From Diphasiastrum complanatum (Eukaryota > Streptophyta > Lycopodiopsida > Lycopodiales > Lycopodiaceae), in the NCBI GenBank assembly GCA_029204225.1, contig CM055107.1, positions 48,209,971-48,273,970 on the forward strand: a stretch of 64,000 bases of DNA, given 5' to 3'. The notes below the pieces were generated by a model. It saw only the letters and a list, made by a program, of their open reading frames with translations, had not been told where the DNA came from and did no database searches. The position numbers and the translations under genes were made by a program. Shown in pieces: positions 46,371-58,952 of this stretch. Within the stretch, counting starts at the first letter, position 1. Each line of letters begins with the position of its first letter.

Positions 46371-46478
46371 GCTTCTTTCGGCACTCTATCCACTATATCT
46401 TCACATATCTGGTCCACTGTATCTGCTTCTTTCGGCACTCTGTCCACTGTATCTTCACATATCTAGTCTAGATCGTTT
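46371..46478. repeat. Two-unit 54-bp minisatellite
   Basis: GCTTCTTTCGGCACTCT starts at 46,371 and 46,425. Each unit continues with 'TCCACT.TATCTTCACATATCT', giving an in-frame SFGTLST..SSHI repeat. Confidence 0.9.
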
Positions 46479-47655
46479 GAGCTTTTCTTAATTTCTTGTA
46501 TTCTCAAAAGCTAACTAAGACGAAACAAACTTGGTGTTGAAATAGAACATGAACTCAATTATTTATGACGACGGTAAAGCGAATGAGATTTGTTGCGGAT
46601 ATGTAGAAGTCCAGAGCCTGTGCGACCGTCAGAGAAAACTTGTAGCTGAGCTTTTCGGATTATGAGTTACCAAGTGCTAATAAGAATCCAGCCGAGGAGC
46701 CTGCTCCTGTCAGTCGACCTTAACATCTTCCTGCAAACCCACCGATGTCTATATTATTCTTAGATCTGATGCCTCCTCGACTGTTTCACAACATACATCT
46801 CAAGCGAGTGTTGAATAAGAATATTGTCCCTTCGTGCATCCTGATTCCTGTATCATTGACTGGATCGACACTATGTATCTACGCACACTAAATGACATGT
46901 CAAACCTTATATGCATATACTATCTATTTGGTAGAAACGGCAGCCTCCGGTTTTGTATTCCATTCTCATGAGAGGCATCTACATATCAATGTATCTCGCA
47001 AGCGCCAGAATGGCTTACTCTTCCAGATTTTTTGAGATTAGCAGCTGTCTAACGGAATTTTACAACATAGCTTGAAGTAACTGGAGCGTGCTCTATGTAT
47101 TTGGTGCACGGGATGGTCATGCCTGCCGGCCTTGCTACTAGCTGCCAAGAGAGTTTTAACCACGGCTCGGACTCTCGAAGTCTTAATGACGATCGGTTTT
47201 TTTCTGGCAGCTCCAAAAGGTGGATGCAAATCTTTAATAAATTTTGCTATAGATAGCTGAACTGAATTAGATTGTTACGAATGAATAACTGAAATTTTAT
47301 TTCTGTTGGCTTTAGCTGTAGCAGTCCAGCACTAATACTGTTTTCCGCATTTCACATTCGCTTGGTTGTGGACTAATGATCCTTCCTCAAATACAGCATG
47401 GCTGCATGGTGCGTAAGGGATCCATTTCTAAATGACTTCCTTCAGCTTTGGAAAGCACATGTGGCTGCCCTACAATCGTTAATGTTGATGTTCGTAATCG
47501 TCAATTTTTATGTGCACAAGAGTTCCGTATTGGCAATAGTTTATACACAAAAAAATGAATCAAACATCATGAAGCCCCTTGTAGGAAACAATGAGAGAGA
47601 GAGAGAGAGAGAAATTTATATAGGGATTTTTTCCTAAAAGTTTTCCTATAAATTT

Positions 47656-47853
47656 CCCTGAATTGAAATGAACTAGGGAATTACTAGGAAAAGTGGCACA
47701 AACTTTTTTCCTATATAGGGATGATCATCTAGGGAATTTTTCCTAGATGATTTCCCTATATAGGTAAAATGTATGCATTTTTCCTAGATTTGCTTTCTAG
47801 GAAAAGAACCACTTTTCCTAGTATGCAAATTCCCTATATTAGTTCATTTTAAT
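47656..47853. mobile_element. MITE-like foldback element, copy B
   Basis: Same structure as 23,636-23,831. The preceding 50 bp (TATAGGGATTTTTTCCTA..) carries more of the same TAGGGA / TTTTCCTA theme, so the true left end may lie further out here. Confidence 0.6.
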
Positions 47854-48510
47854 CTAGAGAAACTTCTTTTTTTTCCTATACAAGATTGTGTCTTATTTTT
47901 CTTGTGTTGGGACTGCAATACCAGCATTGAACCAATGAAAGATGAGTTAGTTATTTTAGAAATGTGATGAGAGTGAAAGTCAAACCACATGAATGTAGTG
48001 AAGTTAAAATATATTTTGATGCCATATATACCTCAAAATATTCATTTCAATCTATTCTCACTCCTTTCTCTTTCCAATAATTCGCGTAATGATTGCATGT
48101 TGTTGGAATATGCACATTTATACTCCTCTTTCATTAGAGACCACGTAACGGTAGATTTCTACATAAACCGACATAATTGTGATAAAAATTCTTTAGAGGT
48201 GATTATCGGAATGTATTGGAGTAAATCTACAATTAGGTAGTGACGTCTGCAAAATTTACTGAAAGAACATCCTAATTGCCTTGAGATTCACACTAGTTGC
48301 CTCTATATTGCTATTGATAAATAGTAAAGCCATCCACTAACCTATCCAAGATCTATCATCTCTCAATTATTCTCAATATAATCATTTACTCATAGTTAGT
48401 GTGATTCATCAACCACCCACCCTTCCTTATACTATTTAGAGCAAAGGATTTATGATGGTATTTTGGCAACTCAGGCTTGCCATCCTCACAAGCTATTATA
48501 TCTCTAACAT
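47854..48510. other. Non-coding spacer, copy B
   Basis: Direct duplicate of 23,832-24,489. No gene. Confidence 0.7.
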
Positions 48511-49723
48511 ATAGACATTTACTGTAAAGCTACCACATCTGATTCATCAAAGTATTTGGTTCTAGTGTTTTTTATGTGCAGTTTCTAAATTTATTTTCCT
48601 TGGGAGTGAACTGGTGTTGCTTTCTGAAAGTGACCACAATATCATCCCATACATCAGCACTCCAAATTGCATCCTTGAAAAATTATGATGGCACTCATTT
48701 TCATAATATGTGAATAGGCCTATGAGAAACTACAATATCTTAAGAGTGGCGCCCATATAAATCATTCAGAGCTTGAGAGTAACCAAAATGAAGAATTGGA
48801 AGTGTTATATTCAAACCTAAAAAGACATGTACATATTTTTGGGAAAACTTGTACATGGGTTAGTATTTACATGACACGTGTTGCAACAACGTGGCCTTGG
48901 TAACTATGAAAACCTCGAAAACTAGACTTTTATAATACAAAAGTTGGCAATCAATGTCTTCTCATAAAGAAGGTGATACAAAAATAGGCATCTAGCAGAT
49001 CGAGTCCTAGTTGGAACCTGATTATAGATTGTGGTCTCTTTCTGTATCTTTTTCTTGCTAAATCTTATTCTCTCCTAGGATTTTTCTCAACCATATTGCT
49101 TCACTGAGTTGTGTTGATGAGGACCTTGTTCTCAACTTCTAAAAGGGGTCACAGAACTATGTTATGCGTACTATCAGAAAATATGAGATTCTCATTTCCT
49201 ACATGGAACATATACCTTTGATAGTCATGTTGCTTCCCTAGTCAATAATAGTGGTTCAACTTGCGCTACTTATTTTCACTAACATACAATGAACCATTGA
49301 GATGTATTCTTGACATACCTCAAATTTTCCTTTGTTGTCTTTCAATAATCTTGAGAAGAAGACATTGTGAGTTGACACACCAACCAAAAAAAGAGCTGAT
49401 GTGTACTACTAATTGATGTACAAAGTGATATCCACAAGGGATGTAAAAATCCAACATAGGCAATTTAACATGAACCTTGATAGGTGTATTCATTTGCTTG
49501 CATGCCTCCATATGGAACAGATTGAGCAATTTACTAACACGCGTAGTCTACGTAAGTCCAATACCTTGCTCCTTTAGCCGTATTTCAACTTGCAAGCAGT
49601 AGTAAATAAGGTCAAGTCTGTGATATCAAACTAATTACATAGATCTGTTTTCACTACATTTAGCAAATATTTGATTATATGCTTTCAAATTCAAATTATC
49701 AACATACATTACAATCAAACTGG
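48511..49723 (-). pseudogene. Inverted-repeat arm R, copy B, with copia RT fragment
   Basis: Same as 24,490-25,715. The minus-strand frame LLNLFHMEACKQMNTPIKV is kept (49,529 downward). The catalytic YVDD has become YVDN here (near 49,700), an independent decay after duplication. Confidence 0.85.
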
Positions 49724-52064
49724 TCTAGCTGATCTTCTGATCTTGTAGGTAATCCTTCTTTTAACCGATCAGGTATAGGTAGAATCTGAACTATGATTTG
49801 TCAATCATAATTCATCGAATTCTTTTCCTACACTCAATAAAAGAAGGTAACTACCAATGATTAGAAGAACTTTAAGTTCAGACTCATCTCTAGTCTAGCA
49901 AATACGGCCGACAAGTGACCAGCAAACGTCGAATCACGAATGTTCATAATGCCACTTTGGTAATCCGTAAAGCCAAAACAGATACTCAAATAATTACGTG
50001 GTCTTTACCCAAATAAACATAGTCGATTTGGTAAGATGGCCAATATTACCAAAATTCCACTATCTTGTTTATTCATCCAGGGTAATCTACCAATCACAAT
50101 CCTTTCTTATGGATTAGGTATATCCTAGAATCTGAGTTAAGATTCAACAATCCCAACTCTCCAAATTCCCAAAACCATACCATATCATAAGAGTACATCA
50201 TGAGAGTACATTACAATTCTTGAAAGACACATGAGTTGTTCCTGAAAGTCCTTTCCATGTGAAAAGTTCCAGACTTTCACAACTCACACACAGTGCCAAT
50301 ATAAGGATTGTAATCTAAAAAATGCCCTTACTTTAGACATGGCAAAAAGTGTCATTCCGAAGTTAGGGTCTTAATCTAGAATATGTCTAGGTTTTCCTCT
50401 TAAGTTCTAATCTATAATAACTTAAGGTTTACCAAAGCCTCATTACGAGAAGTTCTAACTTTTGGCAAATAACTATCCAACTCTCCTGAGTCTTTCAGGA
50501 TAGCATTACATCCTTTCCGAACGGGAAGAGATAAGTCCAAAAGTTTTCAAGTATTGTATGCATACCCATCTGTAAATGAATCCAAAATGATTCATAAATG
50601 TTGTGACTTATAGGCAATACATTTCAATAATAATATCATAAATAAGATTTCTAGTGTTGATTTTCCACAACTAGCTCAGAAGTAACGCTTCTGACTCGAT
50701 TTGTTGTATCGGATTTAGAAAATATTTAAATGTCTCGGTGTGGTACCAAAACACCACATTTAACCTGATTCTAAATCAATTCTAGGTCAATAAGCAATTC
50801 TCAATGAGAAACTACTATAACCCAGCGAGAAATTGTCTTAAACACAATTCTCATCGATATGCCTATGTACCAACAACTAGTTTATGCATGCAAATAAACT
50901 TAGTTCACGGAATACTTTGTAGATCCACAGGATTATAAGTTTGTACCAAAGGTTTTAATGATCCTACAAAGATTCACCACATAGCACATCTCTACAGATA
51001 ACTCTAGCTCTGTACACAACACTTTCATAACCGAGAATCCTATAACTTGGTTATCCTCTAAGAGAGAATATTTCTCAAAGAGTGCTATTTCACATCCAAA
51101 ATCTCAACTGGAGATTCACTCAAAAGAATATATTGTTAGCATGAATTTCCTTCCTTGCATCAACCCATGAATCTCAGTCCATACTAAGATCAAGTTGACT
51201 ATTTTCAACAAGGAATAGGGTTCAACAACCCCCATCTTGCAATAGAATTACCAAGTTCTGACACAAATCAATCGGACTTGTTATCAGCCACTTTTCTATC
51301 GCAAGAGTACTTTCAAAAAATTTCCTCTTCTTAAATCTTTAAACCAGAAATCTACTATACTCCTTAAAGGATTTCTATAATATCTGAATATCCTATCGTT
51401 TCTGATTTCTAAAATAGGTCCGTCATCTATAACAGATTCCTCTTGGATTCTCTAACAGATGCTTCTCCTTGATGATTCTCTTCTCTTCCTACTTCTCTCC
51501 CTTTTTAACTGGAAACCACAAGGGTTTCTAAGGGGTGCAGATCAATCAAGATTTGCCTAGGAGAAGAGTCTAATAAGAGATCCGAGAAAATCTTGAAAGC
51601 CAAAAGAAGTGTTGCATCATTGTAAGTAAATACCAATGATGTCCCAACACAATGACTTTAACAAAAGATCTTCCTTATTACCAAGCTTGAGAATTGACCC
51701 GTAAATCAGAAAAGGATTTCTTGAATATCTAAGTAGAGAAAATAAGTTTAGAAAACGGTTTCATTAACCGTTTATGTGACATCGTCCATGGTCAACGGGT
51801 AATCAGTATTACCTTCCAAGGAATCACAAATTTTTGGGTTAATAAATGTGTTAAGAAATTCACCAATATATCTTTTATAAAGAAATAGCTTGTCGAGTTT
51901 CCGGTTTTGTAAATTTGAGATATCCAAAAAGGGGTCATGACCAATATCTCAAATTTCCGACAAAACACCCGTTTTATGACCGATAGTTTTTGGCATTACT
52001 AAGGTTTACGGCCTTAGTATGGTCAACTGATCCAGTTAGGTCCATATCTTCATTTTGGAATAGC
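49724..52064. other. Distal arm of the inverted duplication, copy B side
   Basis: Reverse complement of 7,979-10,319. No gene. It ends at the empty GGCTA site (about 52,061-52,070, AGGCTATTCC on the opposite reading), where arm 1 carries the 3.0-kb copia element. Confidence 0.85.
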
Positions 52065-52276
52065 CTGCGTCCCATACCACAGGTTCTTCCGCCACGAAGG
52101 CCCTTCACTTCCTGATCAAAGTGTCTAAAAGAATAATACAAGTATATGAAGTTCTTGGGAATTTATAAAAGATTTCAACTTCACTCAAACAAACATTCTT
52201 TCGTCCCTTTTTACACTCTTTACGGTCACCATAACGCTCATAGTGACAGATTTAGAAATGGGGAAGAATGAACCGG

Positions 52277-52459
52277 CTATTTCTTGTCCTTAACAAATAG
52301 TGTTGGTATGCCCAGGGCTTCAAGCACATCAAGAAACAGCTTTTTTCGTTCCGTTTCAGTTTCCATCTTAGGCTTCTGGGACTTTTCTGGCCGTGCATGA
52401 TTTTGAAAAAATGACACCTTGGCCAAAAAATCCAAGAATTCACATTCTCGGTTACCCAT
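52277..52459 (-). CDS. Small open frame of unknown nature, copy B
   Basis: Counterpart of 4,546-4,728 with the same start, length and stop. Eight of sixty residues differ, for example FLDFLAKVSFFQNH here against FLGFLAKVSCFQNH there. No family recognised. Confidence 0.25.
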   Translation of the reverse strand: MGNRECEFLDFLAKVSFFQNHARPEKSQKPKMETETERKKLFLDVLEALGIPTLFVKDKK

Positions 52460-53405
52460 TGCAATTAATCAAAGCGAATCTAATTCGTCAATTATGAAAA
52501 AGCCTTACGGAATTCCACCAGGAATTCAGCCCAATCATACTTCTATGGGTTGCGTCCTCCACCACGAGGAAGCCTTACGCAAAGCAAAAAAACTCAACGA
52601 AATTCACTTTTTTTATTCTGGGATGTTGCATAAGCTAAATTAGCTTGGCCAACGATTTATCCAGTCAGTAACAATTTCCGGGCTTTACTCACCAATTTTT
52701 TTTTTGTTTTTAAGCCCAAGCTGTAAATCCTAATGGCTAATTATCGATTAAATAGATTTTGCATTTAGTTTATTCTATTTGGTGCCTAGTTGAAATTTGA
52801 AACACACCATGGTCCAAAATTGCAACCATGCGTTTCCCACTTTAAGGGGCCATCACTGTCGAGTGATGTCGGGCAAATTTATATTTGCCACCCCTAACAA
52901 GAATTTCACTCCATTTATTTGAAAATCGAAAAATTATAAAAAAATTTACGTTCGGTTGAACTCATTACGGGTACAAATTTTTAAACAGAGCATTGTCCCA
53001 AAAAACGTAGTTTTATTAGACCAAAGAGTGCTTGTAGCATTTATACCAATGAGCATTTGCAAAATGGATCGTGCAACCAATTTGCAAAAACCCACTATAT
53101 GCATCGAAATCTAATTCACACTGATTTTAAGCCATTACGATTTCACAAGTACCTTAACTGCATTTACAAATTTATAGTCTATAATGACTATTAGAAACCT
53201 TTGAAAAGACCATACATATTGACACCAGCCCCTCCCTCTAAATACCAAACATGCAAACACAAATAGTTAACTAAAAGTTAACTAAGACTTTACCCACCAC
53301 CCCCCCACGCCCCCGCGCTTTCACCTTTCCCTCCAAAAGAGGGATCTTGGGCACCTGCTTGTCGCGAGAAGGGCCGAGAGAGAGAGGGACCCGAGAGAGA
53401 GGGAG

Positions 53406-53537
53406 ATGGCGGCTGAAAAAGAGCTTGTCAGGCTCGCTTTCAACACTTTTCACTCTTGTGTTGTATGCAGGCTTCAGGTGGATGGAGGGTGTGCCCACTG
53501 GCCACATTTATGGAGGCGTCAATTCCTTTTCTCATGA
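53406..53537 (+). CDS. Possible first-exon fragment (43 codons) in a segment unique to copy B
   Basis: ATG in GAGATGGCGGCTGAAAAAG, following a GA-rich, relatively GC-rich leader (53,340-53,405) unlike its AT-rich surroundings. The frame starts MAAEKELVRLAFNTFHSCVV and reads on to TGA at 53,535-53,537. A 'TTGTATGCAGG' inside could be an acceptor site. Most of it lies in the 514 bp missing from arm 1. It may be a captured 5' exon with its leader. Unrecognised and short. Confidence 0.25.
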   Translation: MAAEKELVRLAFNTFHSCVVCRLQVDGGCAHWPHLWRRQFLFS

Positions 53538-54538
53538 GACTGAAACCATATTGATGATTTTTTTCTTTCCACGACATGGATAGGCTAATACCTCAACGGA
53601 TGGTCTCAGAATTTGTCTCAAACTGATCTTCTTCCAAAACCAAGAAAAACTGAAGCTTACCTTTGTTTAGTTTCTTCTTGAAGCAAATGCTCTTCTTCTG
53701 CTATTTTTTTGGCAGAATACAGATATTCTAGGGCGCTTTTACAGTTTACTTAGCCTTACATTGTTTCCACAAATGCATAAGCAAAAATCTTTTACAGATT
53801 TACAAACACCAGATTTCTTATGGCTGGAAAATAGGGTAGATGCTGTCCAAATTTTTCCAAACTCTCAGATTTGCAGATTGCCTTTCCTCTACTACAGGAT
53901 AGGCTTTCCTGTAATCCATACCATTCAAAGAATGGCCTTACTGGCTCACACAAATCCTGCAAATCACAACCAGTTTGCCAAAAAATACAGCATAAACCTG
54001 TAAATCCAATAAAAACCTCATGCAAATCCTGTAAAAATCCACCAACACTCACAACCAATGACTAGTCTTTGTTTGTGCTTCTTTTCTTGCTTTCCACATA
54101 TTCAAGCCAAAACTGGCTCAATAAAAAGCAAAAGACAGCCAACAAAACCACCTAAATCATTGTGTAATTAACAAGAAGCTGAAAAAGCCATCATTTACTC
54201 TTATTGATCCCGTTGCTAACAAAAAAGTGTCCCAAATGAAGTAAACGACAACACAAGTGAATTGAAAACCGGAAATTTACTTCTTGAAAACCAATATGAA
54301 GTGTCTAAGAATCGAACCGATTGTATACCTAGTAGTGCACTTACCACACAACCGATTACACTTCAAATCAGGAAATCCACAAGAAGAATAATCCACACTT
54401 TCACCACTTTGTTGCAAACTCCATTGAATTCTCAAAAAAGTGTCAGGATTCCATATCACACAATGGAAAAATCCCCACAATTTGAGATTTCTCTTGAACA
54501 CAAAGGCTAAACGAGCTTAGAACTGGCTCTGATACCAA

Positions 54539-55026
54539 TGTAAAGTCCTCAATCCAAGGATCCTATTCTAAGCATGTCAATCACAAGCAACACAGGGGAA
54601 CCTGATGGTGGACAAACCAACCCAACCAACCTAGATCAAACGGATCTAGCCCCCAAGCTATGGATCAAACACAAAGAGAAGTATGGCATCACACCAGCAG
54701 CATCCTGCCACCGGTCATGCTATTAAGCATACACTAGTGAGAGCCCAGCAGGTATACTTATACCCTCCAAGGCCCATGCACCACTAGTAGTGCACTGTGA
54801 CACCTCACTGGACACCTCTGTAGCCTATCTGGGCCACGTCATCCAGTTTCCCAATGACTCATTGATGGACCCATACCAATCCACCATCAAGTATTTAGGC
54901 CTACAAACATTATGACCGTGTACACATAAGGGCCCCAATTCCCTTATAGTCACAATTAACTTACTGTTGTTGGTCTACCGGTCCCTAGCAGAGACACGCT
55001 ACCCGAGACCAATCATGGGCATGACA
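54539..55026 (-). repeat. LTR of the second retroelement, copy B, with primer site
   Basis: Reverse complement of the 2,536-3,025 LTR. On the minus strand it ends TTTACA, then TGGTATCAGAGCCA (complement of 54,524-54,537). No partner LTR. Confidence 0.7.
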
Positions 55027-55604
55027 ATGGTAACCCATGTCAGCCGCTGATAGCATTTTCTTGGTTTCTTGTTGAGATGCCACCATGGTGTTATTTGGAG
55101 GCAACATTTTTTAAAGAAAACTGTGACAATATATTCATATACTTAGTTATAGTTTTTCACAACACATGAAAATAAAAACGAGGTTTGAGTTTAGCTATAG
55201 CACACCAAAAGACAAGCTCACCTAAACAACTCTGGGACACTGGCATCTGACCACCCATACTTAGTTTGCAAATTTAAAAGTAATAAACAAACTCACAACT
55301 TTGACATTTGTCCACCATCGTACAAAGGAGTGGATGCCAAGCGGTGGATCATCTTTTCTTCCCTCGTCAATGTGGGTTCGAGTGGGTTCGTGAAGAATGC
55401 ATCCATCATGTCATCCATGTTGCTCTCATGATCATGCATTGTGAATCACACATCCTCGTGTATTGTGTCTCCTTGAGACATATCTTCGTGGAAGTCCGCA
55501 TGTGCACATAGGGAAAGTGGTGGCTCTCGTGCGCTTGCATGTCTGAATCTTGTCGGTTACATGACAACATCTGGTTGAATTATTCTATTATCATGTGAAT
55601 GAGA

Positions 55605-56246
55605 TGTTGATTTCACACGTGTGGACTGTCCACAACATGTACTTGTGATCTCCTAAGGTGTGTAAATGCACCAAGATCAAGACTAGATTGAGATTCAAGA
55701 TATATCTTTGATTCTATGGCAAAAACACACTACTACATGCATTCAATCACTTCCAACTCTCAGAAGTGTTCCAAAAATAATCTAAGTAAAAACAAGCTGC
55801 TCTCCTCGAGTAAAAAATAAAAAATCATCATGAGCTCTCGGGTAGAGAGAAAGCTAGAAAACCAATTACTCACAAAATCCACTCAATCTCAAAATCAATT
55901 AGATCCAAATGAGAAGTACAATGATACTAGTAGATCCACGAGCAACCACTATGCTTAACTATGATTGGCAAACCTCAAATTCGATTAGACCCCTCAAGGT
56001 TCCACCTCTAAATCCTATTGGACCTCTTAAATTTCATGAAACAAAAGTATTACACTTGTCTACACTCTAATTGGCATGAGTTTTGCCTCTTACTCTATTT
56101 TGGCTAAATAGTGGCATTACAAGTGGAAATGAGTAATTTGCCATCTATGCCAAATTTGGTCCTATCAACATCCTACACCTAGATGCTTGATATAAAAACA
56201 TAAGACCCCTATATCTAACATAGATAATCTTTTTCAATTCTTCACA
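55605..56246 (-). repeat. 3' LTR of copia copy B (642 bp)
   Basis: Nearly identical to 26,223-26,864. The adjacent polypurine tract is the complement of CACTCCTCCT. Confidence 0.95.
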
Positions 56247-56264
56247 CTCCTCCTAAAAAATTAT

Positions 56265-58938
56265 CTATGAAGATTTGAGCATTGATCTTGATATAAGTCC
56301 AAGATTAGATCTATGCTTGATGAAAGCACTGTTGCTCAAAGGCTTGGTGAGTAGATCGGCAATACAAGAGGCCGAGTTGACATGCTCCAAATAGATTTCG
56401 CCTCCTCTCACAAAATGGTGTGGCACTTCTATATGCTTGCTTCTTGCATGAAATATGGGACTATTGGCAAGAGCTTGGGCCGAGATATTATCACACTTGA
56501 TGATTGGTAGATCATATTCCTTGATGCACTTTAGCTCCAATAATAATCTCTTGATCCAAAGCACCTCTTTGGTGGTTGTAGTGAGTGCTTTGTACTCGGT
56601 CTCACATGAAGAGAGAGATATAGTATCTTGCTTTCTGGAAAGCCAAGATATTAGATTGCTTCCAAGAAAGATAGTGTATGCACTAATAGACTTTCGATCC
56701 ATCTTGTCACTCGCAAATTCTGAATCCGAGTAGCTAACAATGGATAGATCTTCACTTTTATAAAGTAGACCATAATCACAAGATGAAGATACATATCTTA
56801 GAATCCTCTTGGCCATCTTCCAATGATGAATCATAGAATCTTGCATAAATTGACTCAATTTCTGCACACAAAAACTTATATCGGGCCTAGTAATGGTAAG
56901 CCAAATCAAGGAGCCTACAAGACTCCTAAAAAGTGTGATATCCTCAAAGGATCTTTCATCACCTTTATTAGGATCTTTTACAATTTGCTCCATTGCAGTA
57001 TCTATGCTCTTAGAATTTTCCATATGGAATTTATTCAACATAGAGTGAGCATATCTAGATTGGCATATAAAAATATGATCTTCATAAAAATCAATCTCTA
57101 GGCCTAGGATGTAATGTATTTGTCCTAGATCTTGCATTTTAATCTCACATCCAAGTGCTAGCTTAGTTTCATCAACTAGCTTGATACAACTTCCACAAAG
57201 AATAAGGTCATCAACATAAATTAGAAGAATGACAATATTACTATCAACAAACTTTAGATACATGGAAAGATCATAGTCACAAAGAGTAAATCCTAGTGAG
57301 ATAAGGAAGGAATTAAGTCTTGAATACCATGATCTTGGTGCTTGCTTGAGTCCATAAAGACTTTTGAAGAGCAAGCACACTTTGAGCTCATCCTTGATGA
57401 ATCCTTGAGGTTGTTCCATATAGATCTCCTCCTCAAGATAACCATTTAAAAAATCATTGGATACATCTAATTGGAACACCTTCCACTTAAAGAAACAGGC
57501 AAGAGAAATAAGAATTCTTATTGTCACCATCTTTGCAATGTGTGCAAAGGTCTCCTCATAATCAAGGCCATGGATTTGAGCAAATCCTTTGGCACATAAT
57601 CTTGCTTTGTACTTGTTGATGGTGCCATCTTGATTGTACTTGATCCGAAATAACCATTTGCAATCAATCACATGCTTGTTGGATGGAGGATCCACAAGCT
57701 CCCAAGTATTGTTGGTGATCAATTCATCATACTCTTGCTTCATGGCATCATACCACTCCTTGGTATTGAGTGCCTCCTGTACATTCTTTGGCTCTTCATG
57801 AGAGACATAAAAAACATAATTAGTGGAATCAAGATCCACGTGTTTGCCTTTGTCAACATATGAGAGCCTCTTAGGCTCAGATCCATCTCTCGTGGATCTT
57901 CTTGGTGAGAAAATCCAAGGAGAGTCTTCTTCAATTCTCGACCCCATCACATCATAATTGTCTTCAAAATCAATAATAGGTGATGCATCCATAGACTTCT
58001 TGATCTCAGCCTCTTCAAAAGATGAATGTTGATCTTCATGAAAGACAACATCTCTACTTTCAATAACTTGAGAAATAGAGAGTACAAAGACTCTATAGGC
58101 CTTTTTGGTGGATGAGTATCCAACCATGATCCCTTTGCATGCACTAGGATCTTCCTTATTCCTTGTTTCCAAGGGAATATGGGCAAAGCATATGCATCCA
58201 AAAACTCTAAGGTGATCAACCTTAGGCTTCTTCAAATATAAGATTTCATATGGTGACTTACCTCCAAAAGCTATATGTGGGAGTCTATTGCAAAGATAAT
58301 TTGCACAATTAATGGCTTCTCCCCAAAAATGTTTGGGCAAAGATGTCTCAATTCTCATAGATTTTGCAAATTCACATAGAGATCTATTCTTTCTCTCGGC
58401 CACTCCATTTTGAGATGGAGAATAGGCACAAGTGAACCCTTTTTTAATGCCTCCAAGCTCACAAAAATCATGAAATTTATTGGATATATATTCACCACCT
58501 CCATTACATCTAAGAGATTTAATCTTGAATGAGAATTGCTTCTCTACATAAGCTTTGAAAATAAGGAAATGATCAAGCACCATAGATTTAGAAGCAAGAA
58601 GATATATCCAAGTGAATCTTGTGAAATCATCAATGAAAGCAACAAAACAAGTGGCTCCTCCCTTGCTTATAGTTGATGAGAAATGCACATCCGAGTGGAT
58701 TAGCTCCAAAGGATGCTTGTTTTTTTATAGAGGATCTTGTAAATGGCTTTTTGTGAGATTTAGCAATAGCACAAGCCTCACAAGGCTTGATCTTCTTGGA
58801 GAATGACTTTGTCAAGCCAATAGCTTTGGCCTCTTTGATCATAGAGAGCATGGATTTGTAGTTGGGATGTCCCAACCTCCTATGCCATAATTCCTCCATA
58901 GAGAGCTTGTTCACAAGAGCAATATTACAAGAATTCAC
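56265..58938 (-). pseudogene. copia integrase, RT and RNase H, copy B
   Basis: The upper frame (58,938-58,630) holds the integrase zinc region (LWHRRLGHPNYKSMLSMI.., KPCEACAIAKSHKKP). After a frameshift at the A-run near 58,720, an uninterrupted frame of about 814 codons (58,709-56,265) holds the integrase core, RT and RNase H. The second catalytic Asp of the core is Asn (RCNGGGEY, codon at 58,503-58,505), where copy A keeps RCDGGGEY. RT has QLDVSNDFLNG, YGLKQAPRSWYS and YVDDLILCG. RNase H has SDSEFASDKMDRKS and NPIFHARSKHIEV. Relative to P1, 12 bp are missing after HFVR, as in copy A. The long open pol next to a dead integrase site suggests recent decay. Confidence 0.95.
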
Positions 58939-58952
58939 ATATTCATTTGGAT

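Larger units (their letters stand above)
43999..47649 (+). pseudogene. Unidentified multi-exon gene block, copy B
   Basis: Same exons as copy A: about 43,999-44,108, from 44,188, 44,448-44,528, 44,810-44,866 and from 44,962. Exon 4 is 15 bp (five codons) longer than in A, still in frame. The joined frame of exons 3 to 5 is open, then ends shortly after YKNHGN. Copy B lacks about 0.43 kb seen in A after 45,278 but extends 1.64 kb further (46,011-47,649). There the WFGVSEERR frame continues YEWLHTLR to a stop. Later protein-like pieces are FCGGVEAWHAIHQHQTAASY (near 46,285), PAGLATSCQESFNHGSDSRS (near 47,130) and AAWCVRDPFLNDFLQLWKAH (47,398 on). No family recognised. Sequence 43,321-43,998 is non-coding. 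Confidence 0.5.
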
